A stretch of DNA of 64,000 bases from Luscinia megarhynchos (taxonomy: Eukaryota > Chordata > Aves > Passeriformes > Turdidae). Each line of letters starts with the position of its first letter. The first letter of the stretch is position 1. This document shows, in pieces, positions 25,206 to 37,222 of the stretch. A program made the translations under genes and the position numbers. A model generated the notes under the pieces. That model searched no databases. It was not told where the DNA came from and worked only from the letters and a program-made list of their open reading frames with translations. The stretch is from contig CM067576.1 of assembly GCA_034336665.1 (NCBI GenBank), positions 17,132,036-17,196,035 on the forward strand. Direction: 5' to 3'.

Positions 25206-28200
25206 CAACATCACTGCCAGCCCCGATCAGGGTGAGTTCTCTCCAGTGAGAGGCACAAGAGCAGCACTGGCAGCAGCTGCAGGCACAGTTCCACAGCCCA
25301 ATCCCACCAGATTTCACAGCAAAATCCCCCCAGAGCTGGAGCTGGTTTGCTGTGTCCCACCAGGGCCCAGCTGTGACAGGACAGGTAAAGCCTGGCAGGT
25401 GCTCCTCCAGCCCTCCTCCCTCTGAGCTGCGACTCAGCACAGAAAACCAATACAGGAGATCTTCAAGATGCATCCACAGGCTTCCAAAATTTGAACAGGA
25501 TCTCTGGTGATGCTAAAAACTTCACAACCTTGACCTGCTGCACAGCATCCCCCCCTTAACTAGGTCAGCCTGAAGCAGGGACCTCTGTGAACACCTGCCT
25601 TGTCAGAGCACGGAGGATGGGGACAGCACAGAATTTTTTTGGTAATTGAAGATATTCCTCATCCCAGAGCTACTCTCAGGGGAAGGAAGTCTGAAATAAG
25701 TTACATTTCTCAGCTGACAGGTGAATGACAAGCATGTTATTCTGAGGCATTTGAACACAGAAAGCTGTAAAAATAGCAGCAAGTGAACTGAGACGAACAC
25801 GGAGTACTGTCCTTCCAGAGGCTGAGCAGCCTGCACAGCCCCCTGTGAATGTGCCATAAAAGCATCACCTGGAGCCAGCAGATGCTCACTAACACCACTG
25901 AACCACATTTCTCCTGATACTTTTCTCTATAAGCTGGGGAATTTCCACTCTGCCTTTAATTAAACTACTCTTTGCAGCCATGTAAGCAATTCTGAAGTAG
26001 TATCTGCTGCTCCACCACATGCTTTTCCCCCTCCCCAAGCCCTTCCCTCACGGCAGATGTTCCCACACAGAATACATTACTGTCCTGCAAATCATCAAGC
26101 ACGTGCCATTACACTTGAACAGCATTTTTCATCAACCCCATGATCAATTTGGGGAGCAAAATCAAGTTCCCACTGCAAAGCACACGGCCTCTTCCTCCCT
26201 GCAGCTCCAAGCCAAGTAACAGAGGATGGAAAGCAAGGTGTCAAGAGGAGAGGTGTTTCCAGCACAGAACAAGCAAGCAAACAGATGTGACAGCACAGAT
26301 TTGGAGGAAAACAAACTGAAGTTGAGAGAAAGATTGTGCAGCATCAAAAACACAGAGGAATTCCTGCCAGCTCTCAGCAATATTTGTGTCCTGCTCCTCA
26401 AGTTTCTCCTCCACTCGTGTTTGGATTCAAGTCCTACCCAGGCAAGGGGTGAACTGCAGGATGTCCCTGCAGTGCTGCAGGCAGGGCCCAGCTGGGCCAG
26501 GGCTCTGTGCTCCTCCTCTCTGCCACCAGAGCTGCAGCCCAGCCCCTGTGCAGGCACCCCAGCCAACAGCTGGCCCTGGAACTCCCTCTCACACAGGGGT
26601 TGTGTTTGAACATCAGGGACTTTTCCTGTTCATTTGCCATGCCTTGAATCCCCAGTTCCCAGCAAGCTGCTGGGATGGTGGTAAAGTACATCATGCTTTT
26701 GTTTAGAGGCTCACCAGAATCAAAAGACAATCAGATGCCATGATTTAAAAGTCAAATAAAGATTTTGCTGTTGGCTTAAGCACAGGTCATATTTTTGAGG
26801 AACACCGGTTTGCCAATATTTTTTATGGCCCATATTTCCCCGTCATTCCTGCCTCCACAGCAGCATCACAACCTCCAGGAGAGAGGAGAACACAAAGCTC
26901 TATTGAGTAGGGGCAGAATAAAAGGGGCATTGAAGCACCACAAAATCAGCCTCTCCGATATCTGGAGATGTTGTGCTGTCTCTCAAGCCAAGTGTGATGA
27001 ATCAAGCGCACAGAAACCCTGCTCTGTCTGAGCACAGAGAGGCAAAGAAGTTCATAATGGAGTGTCCCCACCGTGGTATAATGAAAATTTGCTTTTTTGC
27101 ACAGTCATTTTTGAACAGTCATTTTTCTCCTGAATACCCAACTGATGGCAATTCTTCTTTAGAAAGCGCCCGACTGGCACTGCCAGCCCTGATGAAAGGA
27201 GCGTGTGTGCTGCCCTGACTGAGGCTCTTTGGCAGTCTAAGACAATCCAACTGTTGGCTGCCACATCCCATCCCAGTGCTGTGGCTCCAGAGCTCAACAC
27301 TTCATTTCAGCACACTCATCCAGCTCATCCTCGCTCTGCTGGGGTGGCTCCTCTGCCAGATCAGCACACAAACTTCCCAGCAAACTCTGCTGAACATCAC
27401 AGCGACGCAGAGACGTGGCAGCAGCTGAGATGACTTCAGAGGCTGCAGACAGGGCTGTAAATTCACAGCAGTGCAGCCTTTACTGCACCCATGGGAAAGT
27501 TCTGCCAAACTACTGGAAAACACTCACAAGCCTCTTAAAATCTGGAATTTAAGAAGAGCTGTGTCTACTAATTAATCAAGCTGTAAATGACATCACAGTG
27601 AGGTATGCTAAACTGTCAGCAATTATCAGGTGCTCTAGAACATCAATTCTGAAATTGCATGTACCAGCTGAGGTGGACAGCTGCAGGATCAAGAAATTTA
27701 ATTTTAGAAGTACCTAAAAGGACTCATCTTCAATGATTCCTGTGTGATTTGACAAATAACTTCAAACTCCCTCTCTCTTCAGAGTGAAGAGGGTACTGCT
27801 GGCCAGTTATTTGGCACATACCCATAATACATTGGATTTTGTAGCTGAGATGAAGATCAACTCTTTCAAAGCCCACAGAGTGCTTGGAAATCATACATTT
27901 CCAAAACTTCTAAATTAAATAATGCACCTCAAGGGAACAAAAATTTGCTTTAAATCAAATGTGAATTAAATAGTTTCTCCATGTCTCCAACAAAGCAGCT
28001 GACTGACATAGTAAGTGGTCAGACTTGATTTAGAAAGAAGAACACTTGTGCTTGAGAGCAAAATAGCAATTGAATTCCCGCTGCATTTGTTCATTCTTAC
28101 CATTCAATATCATCAAGTCCCTTTACATAAGCACTACTGGCACAGGCATCAAAGGAGACAAAACCACTGCAAATAATGTAATCAGCACAACGAGCAATCT

Positions 28201-28984
28201 CTTGAAAAAAGTTAAAAATACACTGGGAATGAAGACAGCCCCGAGAGCACGCCCAGCAGGGCTCAGACACTGCTCACTGCTGACACACTGATTTAAAGGG
28301 GGTTTCAAGGCTCTCTCTGCTCAGAGTCCACAGCCACAGCTTCCCAGACCCCAAAAGGCAGGGCAGACCCCGAGCAGCTGCTGGTATTTAGAGGAATGAG
28401 CTTCAATTTCCCCCCAGTGACAACTGCAGAGCACAGCCCCAGCCATTCCCAGCAGGAAATGGACAGTGCCAAGCAGAATAGCTGGACAGGCTCATCTGGA
28501 AAGGGCTGCCATGCACTGAGCAGGTTTTGAACCTCAAATCTCATTGTTTTAACAATGACATCAGCACACTGCTGTTGGAACCCTAAAAAATGAGAATTTC
28601 AGACTTTCAGTGCTGATCCCCAGGAAAACAGTGCATTTGACCTGAGGCCATGGAGAAGGCTTCCAAAATTGAATGACAGAACTAGGATCATGGGTGTGGA
28701 GCTTGAATAGAAGTGTGTAATATCACATGGAGGAAAACTGAGAATTTGGGGTTTTGGCGTGTAGTAATACATATAAAGCAGAAAAAGAAGATAAAACACA
28801 GTAACTGCAAGATGAATGAGGTGAGTGATTCTGGTGCTGGCACAGACCAGGAGGTGAATGGCCCCAAATGCAGATGGAGCAGGTCCCAGTAGGGTTCCCT
28901 GTGCCCAGCACTGGGGCCAGACCTGTTTGATGTCTCTGTTGGTGACTGGGAGAGGGGATGAGGGCACCCTCAGTGACAGCATAG

Positions 28985-31900
28985 ACAGCACCACACTGGG
29001 CAGAAGTGTGGATATGCTGGGGGCAGGAGTGTGGATGTGCTGGGGGCAGGAGTGTGGATGTGCTGCAGGCAGGAGTGTGGATGTGCTGGGGGCAGGAGTG
29101 TGGATGTGATGGAGACAGGAGTGTGGACGTGATGGGGGCAGGAGTGTGGATGTGCTGGGGGCAGGAGTGTGGATGTGCTGGGGGCAGGAGTGTGGATGTG
29201 CTGATGGGCAGGAGTGTGGATGTGCTGGGGGCAGAATTGGATGTGATGGAGGCAGGGTGTGGATGCTGCAGGCAGGAGTGTGGATGTGATGGAGGCAGGA
29301 GTGTGGATGTGCTGAGGCAGGAGTGTGGATGTGATGGAGGCAGGAGTGTGGATGTGCTGAGGCAGGAGTGTGGATGTGCTGGGGGCAGGAGTGTGGATGT
29401 GATGGAGGCAGGAGTGTGGATGTGCTGAGGGCAGGAGTGTGGATGTGATGGAGGCAGGAGTGTGGATGTGCTGAGGGCAGGAGTGTGGATGTGCTGAGGG
29501 CAGGAGTGTGGATGTGATGGAGGCAGGAGTGTGGATGTGATGGAGGCAGGAGTGTGGATGTGCTGGGGGCAGGAGTGTGGATGTGATGGAGGCAAGTGCG
29601 GATGTGCTGAGGGGCAGTGTGGATGTGCTGATGGAGGCAGGAGTGTGGATGTGATGGAGGCAGGAGTGTGGATGTGCTGAGGGCAGGAGTGTGGATGTGA
29701 TGGAGGCAGGAGTGGATGTGATGGAGGCAGGGAGTGTGGATGTGCTGATGGAGGCAGGAGTGTGGATGTGATGGGAGGCAGGAGTGTGGATGTGATGGAG
29801 GCAGGAGTGTGGATGTGATGGAGGCAGGAGTGTGGATGTGCTGCAGGCAGGAGTGTGGATGTGCTGAGGGCAGGAGTGTGGATGTGCTGAGGGCAGGAGT
29901 GTGGATGTGCTGATGGAGAGTGTGGATGTGCTGAGGGGCAGGAGTGTGAATGTGGCTGGAGGCAGGGTGTGGAGGATGTGCTGGAGGCAGGAGGTGTGGA
30001 TGTGATGGAGGCAGGAGTGTGGATGTGCTGATGGAGGAGTGTGGATGATGGAGGCAGGAGTGTGGATGTGCTGCAGGCAGGAGTGTGGATGTGATGGGAG
30101 GCAGGAGTGTGGATGTGATGGAGGCAGGGGTGTGGATGTGCTGCAGGGCAGGAGTGTGGATGTGCTGAGGGCAGGAGTGTGCGGATGTGATGGAGGCAGG
30201 GTGTGGATGTGATGGAGGCAGGAGTGTGGATGTGCTGCAGGCAGGAGTGTGGATGTGCTGAGGGCAGGAGTGTGTGGATGTGCTGAGGGCAGGAGGTGTG
30301 GATGTGCTGATGGAGGAGTGTGGATGTGCTGAGGGCAGGAGTGTGGATGTGCTGGGGCAGGAGTGTGGATGTGATGGAGGCAGGAGTGTGGATGTGCTGG
30401 GGGGCAGGAGTGTGGATGTGATGGGAGGCAGGAGTGTGGATGTGCTGAGGGAGCAGGAGTGGGATGTGCTGATGAGGCAGGAGTGTGGATGTGAGAGCAG
30501 GCAAGTGTGGATGTGCTGATGGAGGCAGGAGTGGATGTGATAGGGGCAGGAGTGTGGATGTGCTGGGGGCAGAGTGTGGATGTGCTGATGAGGCAGGAGT
30601 GTGGATGTGATGGGAGGCAGGAGTGTGGATGTGATGGAGGCAGGAGTGTGGATGTGCTGAGGGGCAGGAGGTGTGGATGTGATGGAGGCAGGAGTGTGGA
30701 TGTGATGGAGAGCAGGAGTGTGGATGTGCTGGGGGGCAGAGGTGTGGATGTGCTGCAGGCAGGAGTGTGAATGTGCTGAGGGCAGGAGTGTGGATGTGAT
30801 GGAGGCAGGAGTGTGGATGTGCTGCAGGCAGAGGTATGGATGTGCTGAGGCAGGAGTGTGGATGTGATGAGGCAGGAGTGTGGATGTGATAGGTTCAGAG
30901 GTGTGGATGTGATGGAGGCAGGAGTGTGGATGTGCTGAGCGGCAGGAGTGTGGATGTGCTGATGGAGGCAGGAGTGTGGATGTGATGGAGGCAGGAGTGT
31001 GGATGTGATGGAGGCAGGAGTGTGGATGTGCTGGGGCAGGAGTGTGGATGTGATGGAGGCAGGAGTGTGGATGTGATGGAGGCAGGAGTGTGGATGTGCT
31101 GCAGGCAGGAGTGTGGATGTGCTGCAGGCAGGAGTGTGTGGATGTGCTGCAGGCAGGAGTGTGGATGTGCTGCGGGAGGCGGGAGTGTGGATGTGATGGA
31201 GGCGGGAGTGTGGATGTGCTGCAGGCAGGAGTGTGGATGTGCTGAGGGGCAGGAGTGTGGATGTGCTGAGGCAGGAGTGTGGATGTGATGGAGGCAGGAG
31301 TGTGGATGTGCTGGGGGCAGGAGTGTGGATGTGCTGGGGGCAGGAGTGTGGATGTGATGGAGAGCAGGAGTGTGGATGTGCTGATGGAGCAGGAGTGTGG
31401 ATGTGCTGAGGGGCAGGAGTGTGGATGTGCTGCAGGGGGCAGGAGTGTGGAGATGTGCTGATGAGCAGGAGTGTGGATGTGCTGAGGGCAGGGTGTGGAT
31501 GTGATGGAGGCAGGAGTGTGGATGTGCTGAGGGGGCAGGAGTGTGGATGTGCTGAGGGGCAGGAGTGTGGATGTGCTGCAGAGCAGGAGTGTGGATGCTG
31601 AGGCGGGAGTGTGCTGCAGGCAGAGTGTGGATGATGCTGCGATGGAGGCAGGAGTGTGGATGTGATGGAGGCAGGAGTGTGGATGTGCTGGGGGCAGGAG
31701 TGTGGATGTGCTGATGGAGGCAGGAGTGTGGATGTGCTGGGGGCAGGAGTGTGGATGTGATGGAGGCAGGAGTGTGGATGTGCTGAGGCAGAATTGGATG
31801 AGGCAGGAGTGTGGATGTGCTGCAGGCAGGAGGTGTGGAATGTGCTAGGGAGGCAGGAGTGTGGATGTGATAGGCAGAAATATGGATATGATGAGAGCAG

Positions 31901-32935
31901 GAGTGTGGATGTGCTGGGGGCAGGGAGTGTGGATGTGATGAGAGCAGGAGTATGGATGCTGCTGCAGAGCAGGAGTGTGGATGTGCTGAGAGCAGGAGGT
32001 GTGGATGTGCTGCAGAGCAGGAGTATGTGGATGTGCTGGAGGCAGGAGTGTGGATGTGCTGGAGGCAGAGATGTAGGATGTGAGTGGGCAGGAAATTATG
32101 TGATAGAGGCAGGAGTAGTGGATGTGCTGGGGGGGCAGGAGTGTGGATGTGCTGATGGAGGCAGGAGTGTGGATGTGCTGGAGGCAGGAGTGTGGATGCT
32201 GATGGAGGCAGGAGTGTGGATGTGCTGGGGGGCAGGAGTGTGGATGTGATGGAGGCAGGAGTGTGGATATGCTAGGGGGCAGGAATGTGATAGGAGGTGT
32301 GGATATACTGAGGGGCAGGAGTGTGGATGTGCACAGGCAGGAGTGTGCTAGGCAGGAAGTGTGGATGTGCTGGAGGCAGGGTGAATGTGATAGGCAAGAG
32401 TGTGGATGTGATGGGCAGGAGTGTGGATGTGCTGAGGGGCAGGAGTGTGGATGTGCTGATGGGCGAAGTGTGGATGTGCTGGGGGGCAGGAGTGTGGATG
32501 ATGGGCAGGAGTGTGGATGTGCTGGGGGCAGGAGTGGATGTGATGGAGGCAGGAGTGTGGATGCTGCAGGCAGGAGTGTGGATGTGCTGGGGGCAGGAGT
32601 GTGGATGTGCTGCAGGCAGGAGTGTGGATGTGCTGGGGGCAGGAGTGGATGTGCTGGAGGCAGGGTGGATGTGATAGGCAAGTGTGGATGTGATGGAGGC
32701 AGGAGTGTGGATGTGCTGGGGGCAGGAGTGTGGATGTGCTGATGGAGGCAGGAGTGTGGATGTGCTGGAGGCAGGAGTGTGGATGTGCTGATGGAGGAGT
32801 GTAGATGTGCTGAGGGCAGGAGTGTGGATGTGCTGATGGAGGCAGGAGTGTGGATGTGCTGGGGGCAGGAGTGTGGATGTGATGGAGGCAGGAGTGTGGA
32901 TGTGATGGAGGCAGGAGTGTGGATGTGCTAGGGGA
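28985..32935. repeat. 23-bp minisatellite of about 3.95 kb in CTNNA1 intron 9
   Basis: The plus-strand unit is close to GGCAGGAGTGTGGATGTG followed by CTGGG, ATGGA or CTGAG. Two main variants (TGCTG and TGATG) alternate irregularly, and some units carry an insertion making CTGATGGAGGC. Length divided by unit gives roughly 170 copies. The plus strand is G-rich and the CTNNA1 transcript strand C-rich. Units between about 31790 and 32400 are noticeably more degenerate (for example GCAGAAATATGGATATG) than those on either side. The right end abuts the truncated 5' end of a CR1 element. Long open frames on both strands (up to 593 codons, His/Pro/Thr/Ser-rich on minus) follow from the lack of stops in the repeat. 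Confidence 0.97.
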
Positions 32936-33165
32936 GCTCAGGGTGGATTTTAGGGAAAATTTCTTCACTGGAAGCGATTTGAAACCCAGAGCAGTGGTGG
33001 ATTCACCATTCCTGGAGGGATTTCCAAGTCACATGGCACTTGGTGACAGGGTTCAGTGGTGGCCTTGGCAGCACTGGGGGAACAGCTGGACTCGAGGGTC
33101 TCAGAAGGCTCTTCCAGCTGCAATGATTCCATGAATCTTCAATGATTCCATCGTTCTGTGCCTTT
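32936..33165 (+). mobile_element. CR1 LINE 3' fragment abutting the minisatellite
   Basis: Typical CR1 3' sequence: GGATTTTAGGGAAAATTTC, then CACCATTCCTGGAGGGATTT, then GGCACTTGGTGACAGGGTT, ending in repeats of an ATGATTCCATG-like octamer near 33123-33165. It starts immediately after the last minisatellite unit. Confidence 0.9.
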
Positions 33166-33654
33166 GGAGAAGGTATAACTTAAGTGGCTCCTTTTAAGAG
33201 GCAGATGCTATCTCAGGGCACAGGGTCAGCTGGGAAAAGGTTATTAGTAAGAAGATGTACCTCCAATATTAAAAAAAAAATTGCACCATCTGTCACAGAG
33301 CAATTCCATCTCAAATTCTAGTTAACTTTGACTCTTCAGAATTTACTAATATTTAAATCACGAAAAACTTGACATTTCTAAAGCTGTTATTTCCACCATT
33401 AGTAACAATTTGTGGCAGAGAACCGCCTCCCCTGACAAGACACAGGTTGTACCTTTTCCACATGAAATACATTTTTTGGGTTTGTTTCTTTTTCTTTTTA
33501 AACTCAAAATTTGTTCAGATCGTGACTAAGAAGTTAAGTCTTCCAGCAATTAAAAAACTGCAGCAGCCTTAACTATACAAGTTTGGGGTCACTGTTAAGG
33601 TTCTTAAATGACACTATTGAACATAACCCAACAATGCTAATAATAATAACACTG

Positions 33655-33745
33655 AGGCTGTGGGTCTGACCCCCAGTCACTTAAAAGCTGTACTTGATGA
33701 TCCTTGTGGGTCTCTTCCAGCTCACAACATTCTGTGATTCTGTGG
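33655..33745 (+). mobile_element. Short CR1 3' tail
   Basis: About 90 bp ending in ACTTGATGATCCTTGTGGG, TCTTCCAGCTCACAACATTC and the octamer ATTCTGTG present twice. Only the extreme 3' end is present, a severely 5'-truncated insertion. Confidence 0.8.
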
Positions 33746-33873
33746 AGCAACACTCCAGCTTTGTCCTTTTTCCACCTTCTCTTTGCCCAGACTCCCTGGC
33801 TTAGGCAGAGAGGTTTCCTTACAGGGAACTCTTTATTGGAGGACTGGCCAAATGCTTTTTCAACAAAACAGGC

Positions 33874-33877
<4 letters not shown>

Positions 33878-33911
<34 letters not shown>
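33878..33911. repeat. A34 homopolymer
   Basis: An uninterrupted run of 34 A follows GGCAATT. No AATAAA precedes it and no gene-like sequence adjoins it, so I do not call a processed pseudogene. The exact length is likely to be unreliable in any assembly. Confidence 0.9.
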
Positions 33912-33912
<1 letters not shown>

Positions 33913-35572
33913 GAGAATTTATAATCTCTAACACTTCAATCCTTCCTTTTCAAGGATTTCGAAGGCTGGCAATAAATGTGTTGAAGCCTCTGGATTGACT
34001 TCACAGACACAGACACAGAAAACACCCAGGTTTTCCTCCTTGTCTACAGCCAAGTTTTCAGGACAGCTTCTTCAGGAAGGCCCAGCCTCCAAAGTGGAGC
34101 TGCTGCCACCACCCCGAGCAGTGCAGCCCCAGGAAGGCTCTGCAATGTGTTTGTTGTTGCATAATTGGATGCTGCCAGAGCTGGCCCTGCCGCCCATCCT
34201 CGCTACAGCCCAGGATTACACATCCCTGTGCAGGAGCCAAACACTCACTAATTGAATTCTGAGTCTGGGCACTCCGCTTTGAACCTGCAGTGGTAAAAAC
34301 AGCATTACAGAAAGAAGTTTTCTGAGTGTCTTACCCTGAGAAACTTTTCAGTTTAACATTGAGCAGAATCCTCTCGTAACTGGTGCTCAACAACTCTTAC
34401 ACAAAATGAACAAACCCACATCCATGTGTACACAGATACTTTGGGAATTTCAGCGCCACAGAGACCAAGCTTTTCAAAGGTGTTCCTGGCATTTTCATTT
34501 CTGATTAAACTTCAAAACTTCAGCTGCTTGTTCTATTTTTTTTTTATATTTTTTTTGCTTTATGTTTTTCAATTTCTCTGGGAATGCAAATTCTAACTTT
34601 CAAGCAGCTTTAAAAAAACCACCCATTTTAAAAGCAAAAAAGAGAAAGAACGGACAGGCAGCCATTGAACATTTTCCTCCTAGGGATTTGCTAAAGAAAA
34701 ATGTATCTGATATTCTCACAAAATTCAAACAGCACACAGCTGATTCCTTCCTCCTCCATGTTAAAAAACTTGTCCCGATTCCCTTCACACTGGTCAAAGC
34801 TCAGGAAATTAATTTATCTGCAGAAACAACTGTTCTGGCAAAACTAATGGAACTGAGGACTCTCAGAAGAGATGTGTTCATTATGTAACCCCCATCCCTC
34901 TCCAGAAAAGCTTTCATTATTCACTAAGTCCATACATTTATTTATTCACCTGTACACCACACTCAATATTCAAGATGAATCTGAGCATTTTAACATCCAG
35001 CCCTAACAGGTGCTGCATGGGGGAGAAGTGTTACAGCTATGGATGTGTTAGCTCTAACCCTACAAACTCCCCATCCTGCAGAGGCAGAGCTAACTGGGAA
35101 TTCCACAAACCAGCCCCATTTCTCTAATGCAGGAGGACCAGGGATCAAATCCATTGGGACTGTGCAGAGCTACCAGAGTCGTGCTGTCAACTGCTCTGTG
35201 ATTTTATATGACTTATATATGACTATGTGGCTGCAGCTCCACAGAAGGTAGCTTGCAGGAGCTTGTTGTGGGCAACAGAATCCCAATGTATTAACTGAAA
35301 ATAGTAAAAGTCTTTAAATAAAACAAGGCGCAGGCAGACAAACTGCAGCCGTGAAGCACCGGGGAAAGGAAGGACTGAGCTGCTATTTCCAGAGCTCTCA
35401 CATCAGAACAGTTTTCATTCCAAGTCTGTTTATAAACACAAGGAGGGGAAGTTTCAGCTGGCTGGAACAAAACTGGCAAGCCAAGGGTTGGTGATGAGGA
35501 ATGGAGGTTATACAGTTTGTTATTTCAACAGGCTGGCAAGTGATGGCAAGAGAAAGGGATCACAGACAATTT

Positions 35573-35862
35573 CGCAGAATCCCAGACTGGTTTGGGCTGG
35601 GAAGGACCTTAAAGCTCATCCAGCTCCAACCCCCTGCCATGGTAGGGACACCTCCCTCTGTCCCAGGCTGCTCCAGCCCCAATGTCCAGCCTGGCCTTGG
35701 GCACTGCCAGGGATCCAGGGGCAGCCACAGCTGCTCTGGGCACCTGTGCCAGCCCTGCCCACCCTCCCAGGGAACAATCCCTGCCCAAAATCCCATCCAG
35801 CCCTGCCCTCTGACACTGGGAGCCATTCCCCCTTGCTCTGTCTCTCCATGCTCTTGTAAGAA
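35573..35862 (-). mobile_element. CR1 LINE 3' fragment, minus orientation
   Basis: The left end is the CR1 3' terminus (reverse complement CAAACCAGTCTGGGATTCTG). The body carries the same near-identical blocks as the copies at 24645 and 36850. It forms an inverted pair with the plus-oriented copy about 1.1 kb to the right. Confidence 0.92.
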
Positions 35863-36170
35863 ATACAATAGTAAAAAAATGTATTGTGCACTTTCTGCTC
35901 CCTGTTACATTGAAGCCATCAGTATTTCCATGGGTAACCACCTTTTGCTTGTGATAACATCTCAATACTTCCACATTTCAAGCTGTATCTGCATGTTTAA
36001 AATTCTAATTAAGGAATACAGCTTTGCACTTGCCTCTCAGCCTGTCCAGAGCTGTCTCCAAACACCTCTCCAGCTCCCTGGTGCCATTCCAGGTACAGCT
36101 GCCCTGCAAAAGCTCTGCTCCACACTGGCTCCTGCCATGCCCTGGAGGAAATGTTCTTCCCCAACAGAGA

Positions 36171-36224
36171 GCCAAGGTTTCATAGAGTTGCCAAGGTTTT
36201 GTGTGTTGCCAAGGTTTCATAGAG
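36171..36224. repeat. Short triplication of an 18-19 bp unit
   Basis: GCCAAGGTTT occurs at 36171, 36190 and 36208. The first and third copies continue as CATAGAG and the middle one differs (TGTGTGTT). Confidence 0.85.
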
Positions 36225-36849
36225 CAGGGAAGTTTTTCACCAGCTGGGCAATCCCAGAGTTTGTGCATCAGGACAAACCAGACCAGGCTGCATTTACTGT
36301 GCATGGAGACAACCTCCCTCTTGCCAGCAGCAAAGATTCTCAGTCAGACAGAAAGGTGTCTGAAGAGAATCAATACATCTAGAGCATAACCCACACCCAC
36401 AGCAGGGAGCTGCAGCAATATCTTTATTTCCAGCCTGGATCTTCCTCTCTGCAGACCTGAGGGAAAGCAGGGCTGCTACAGGAACACCAGTGTGCGACGT
36501 GGGCACCGTGCCCCTCGTCGTGCAGCTGTGGCAGCAGATGTAACTGCTGGCACAGGAACTATTCCTCCCTCAGACAAACAAGCTAAAGTGTTAAAATGTT
36601 GTTATAATCACAAACCACGTTAGTTACACGAGTCTATGTGAGCTGCCATGACAGCAGTGACACCACTGGTGTGTGATGGAGAGCTCAGCTTCAGCTGAAA
36701 CCTCCCGAGCAAAGCCTCAGCTGAGATGCTCCTTAGCAACACAAATACCTTCCCTTAAAATAAAAGTGTTTCTAGTAGTGATATTTGGACAGGACCCAAA
36801 TAATTATCCTTATTCAAAAATGTCTCTGTTTATCAAAGTGGAAATGAAG

Positions 36850-37222
36850 ACAGGCTGGGAGAGCTGGGGGTGTTCACCTGGAGAAGAGAAGGCTCTGGAG
36901 AGACCTCAGAGCTCCTTCCAGGAGCTCCAGGAGAGCTGGAGAGGGACTGGGGACAAGGGATGGAGGGACAGCACACAGGGAATGGCAGGGTTTGGATGGG
37001 ATTTTGGGCAGGAATTGTTCCCTGGCAGGGTGGGCAGGGCTGGCACAGGTGCCCAGAGCAGCTGTGGCTGCCCCTGGATCCCTGGCAGTGCCCAAGGCCA
37101 GGCTGGACACTGGGGCTGGAGCAGCCTGGGACAATGGCAGGTGTCTCTGCCATGGCAGGGGGTTGGAGCTGGATGAGCTTTAAGGTCCTTCCCAGTCCAA
37201 ACCAGTCTGGGATTCTGTGAAA
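36850..37222 (+). mobile_element. CR1 LINE 3' fragment, plus orientation
   Basis: It begins with CAGGCTGGGAGAGCTGGGG and a TTCACCTGGAGAAGAGAAGG segment, characteristic of CR1 near the end of ORF2. It ends in CAAACCAGTCTGGGATTCTG at about 37222. It is very similar to the copies at 24645-25205 and 35573-35862, suggesting a shared, fairly recent source. Confidence 0.93.

Noticed and set aside
28723..30504. 593-codon minus-strand open frame, His/Thr/Pro/Ser-rich
   Set aside because: It lies in the 23-bp minisatellite; the repeat has no stop in that phase and the frame follows the irregular unit indels. No domain, no splice context, and equivalent frames occur on the other strand.
33846..33911. 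Possible processed pseudogene ending in the A34 tract
   Set aside because: No coding remnant or AATAAA upstream and no target-site duplication seen; simple homopolymer is the safer call.
35501..36382. 293-codon plus-strand frame
   Set aside because: It crosses an antisense CR1 fragment and unique intron sequence; not a CR1 ORF2 frame and no recognisable domain.
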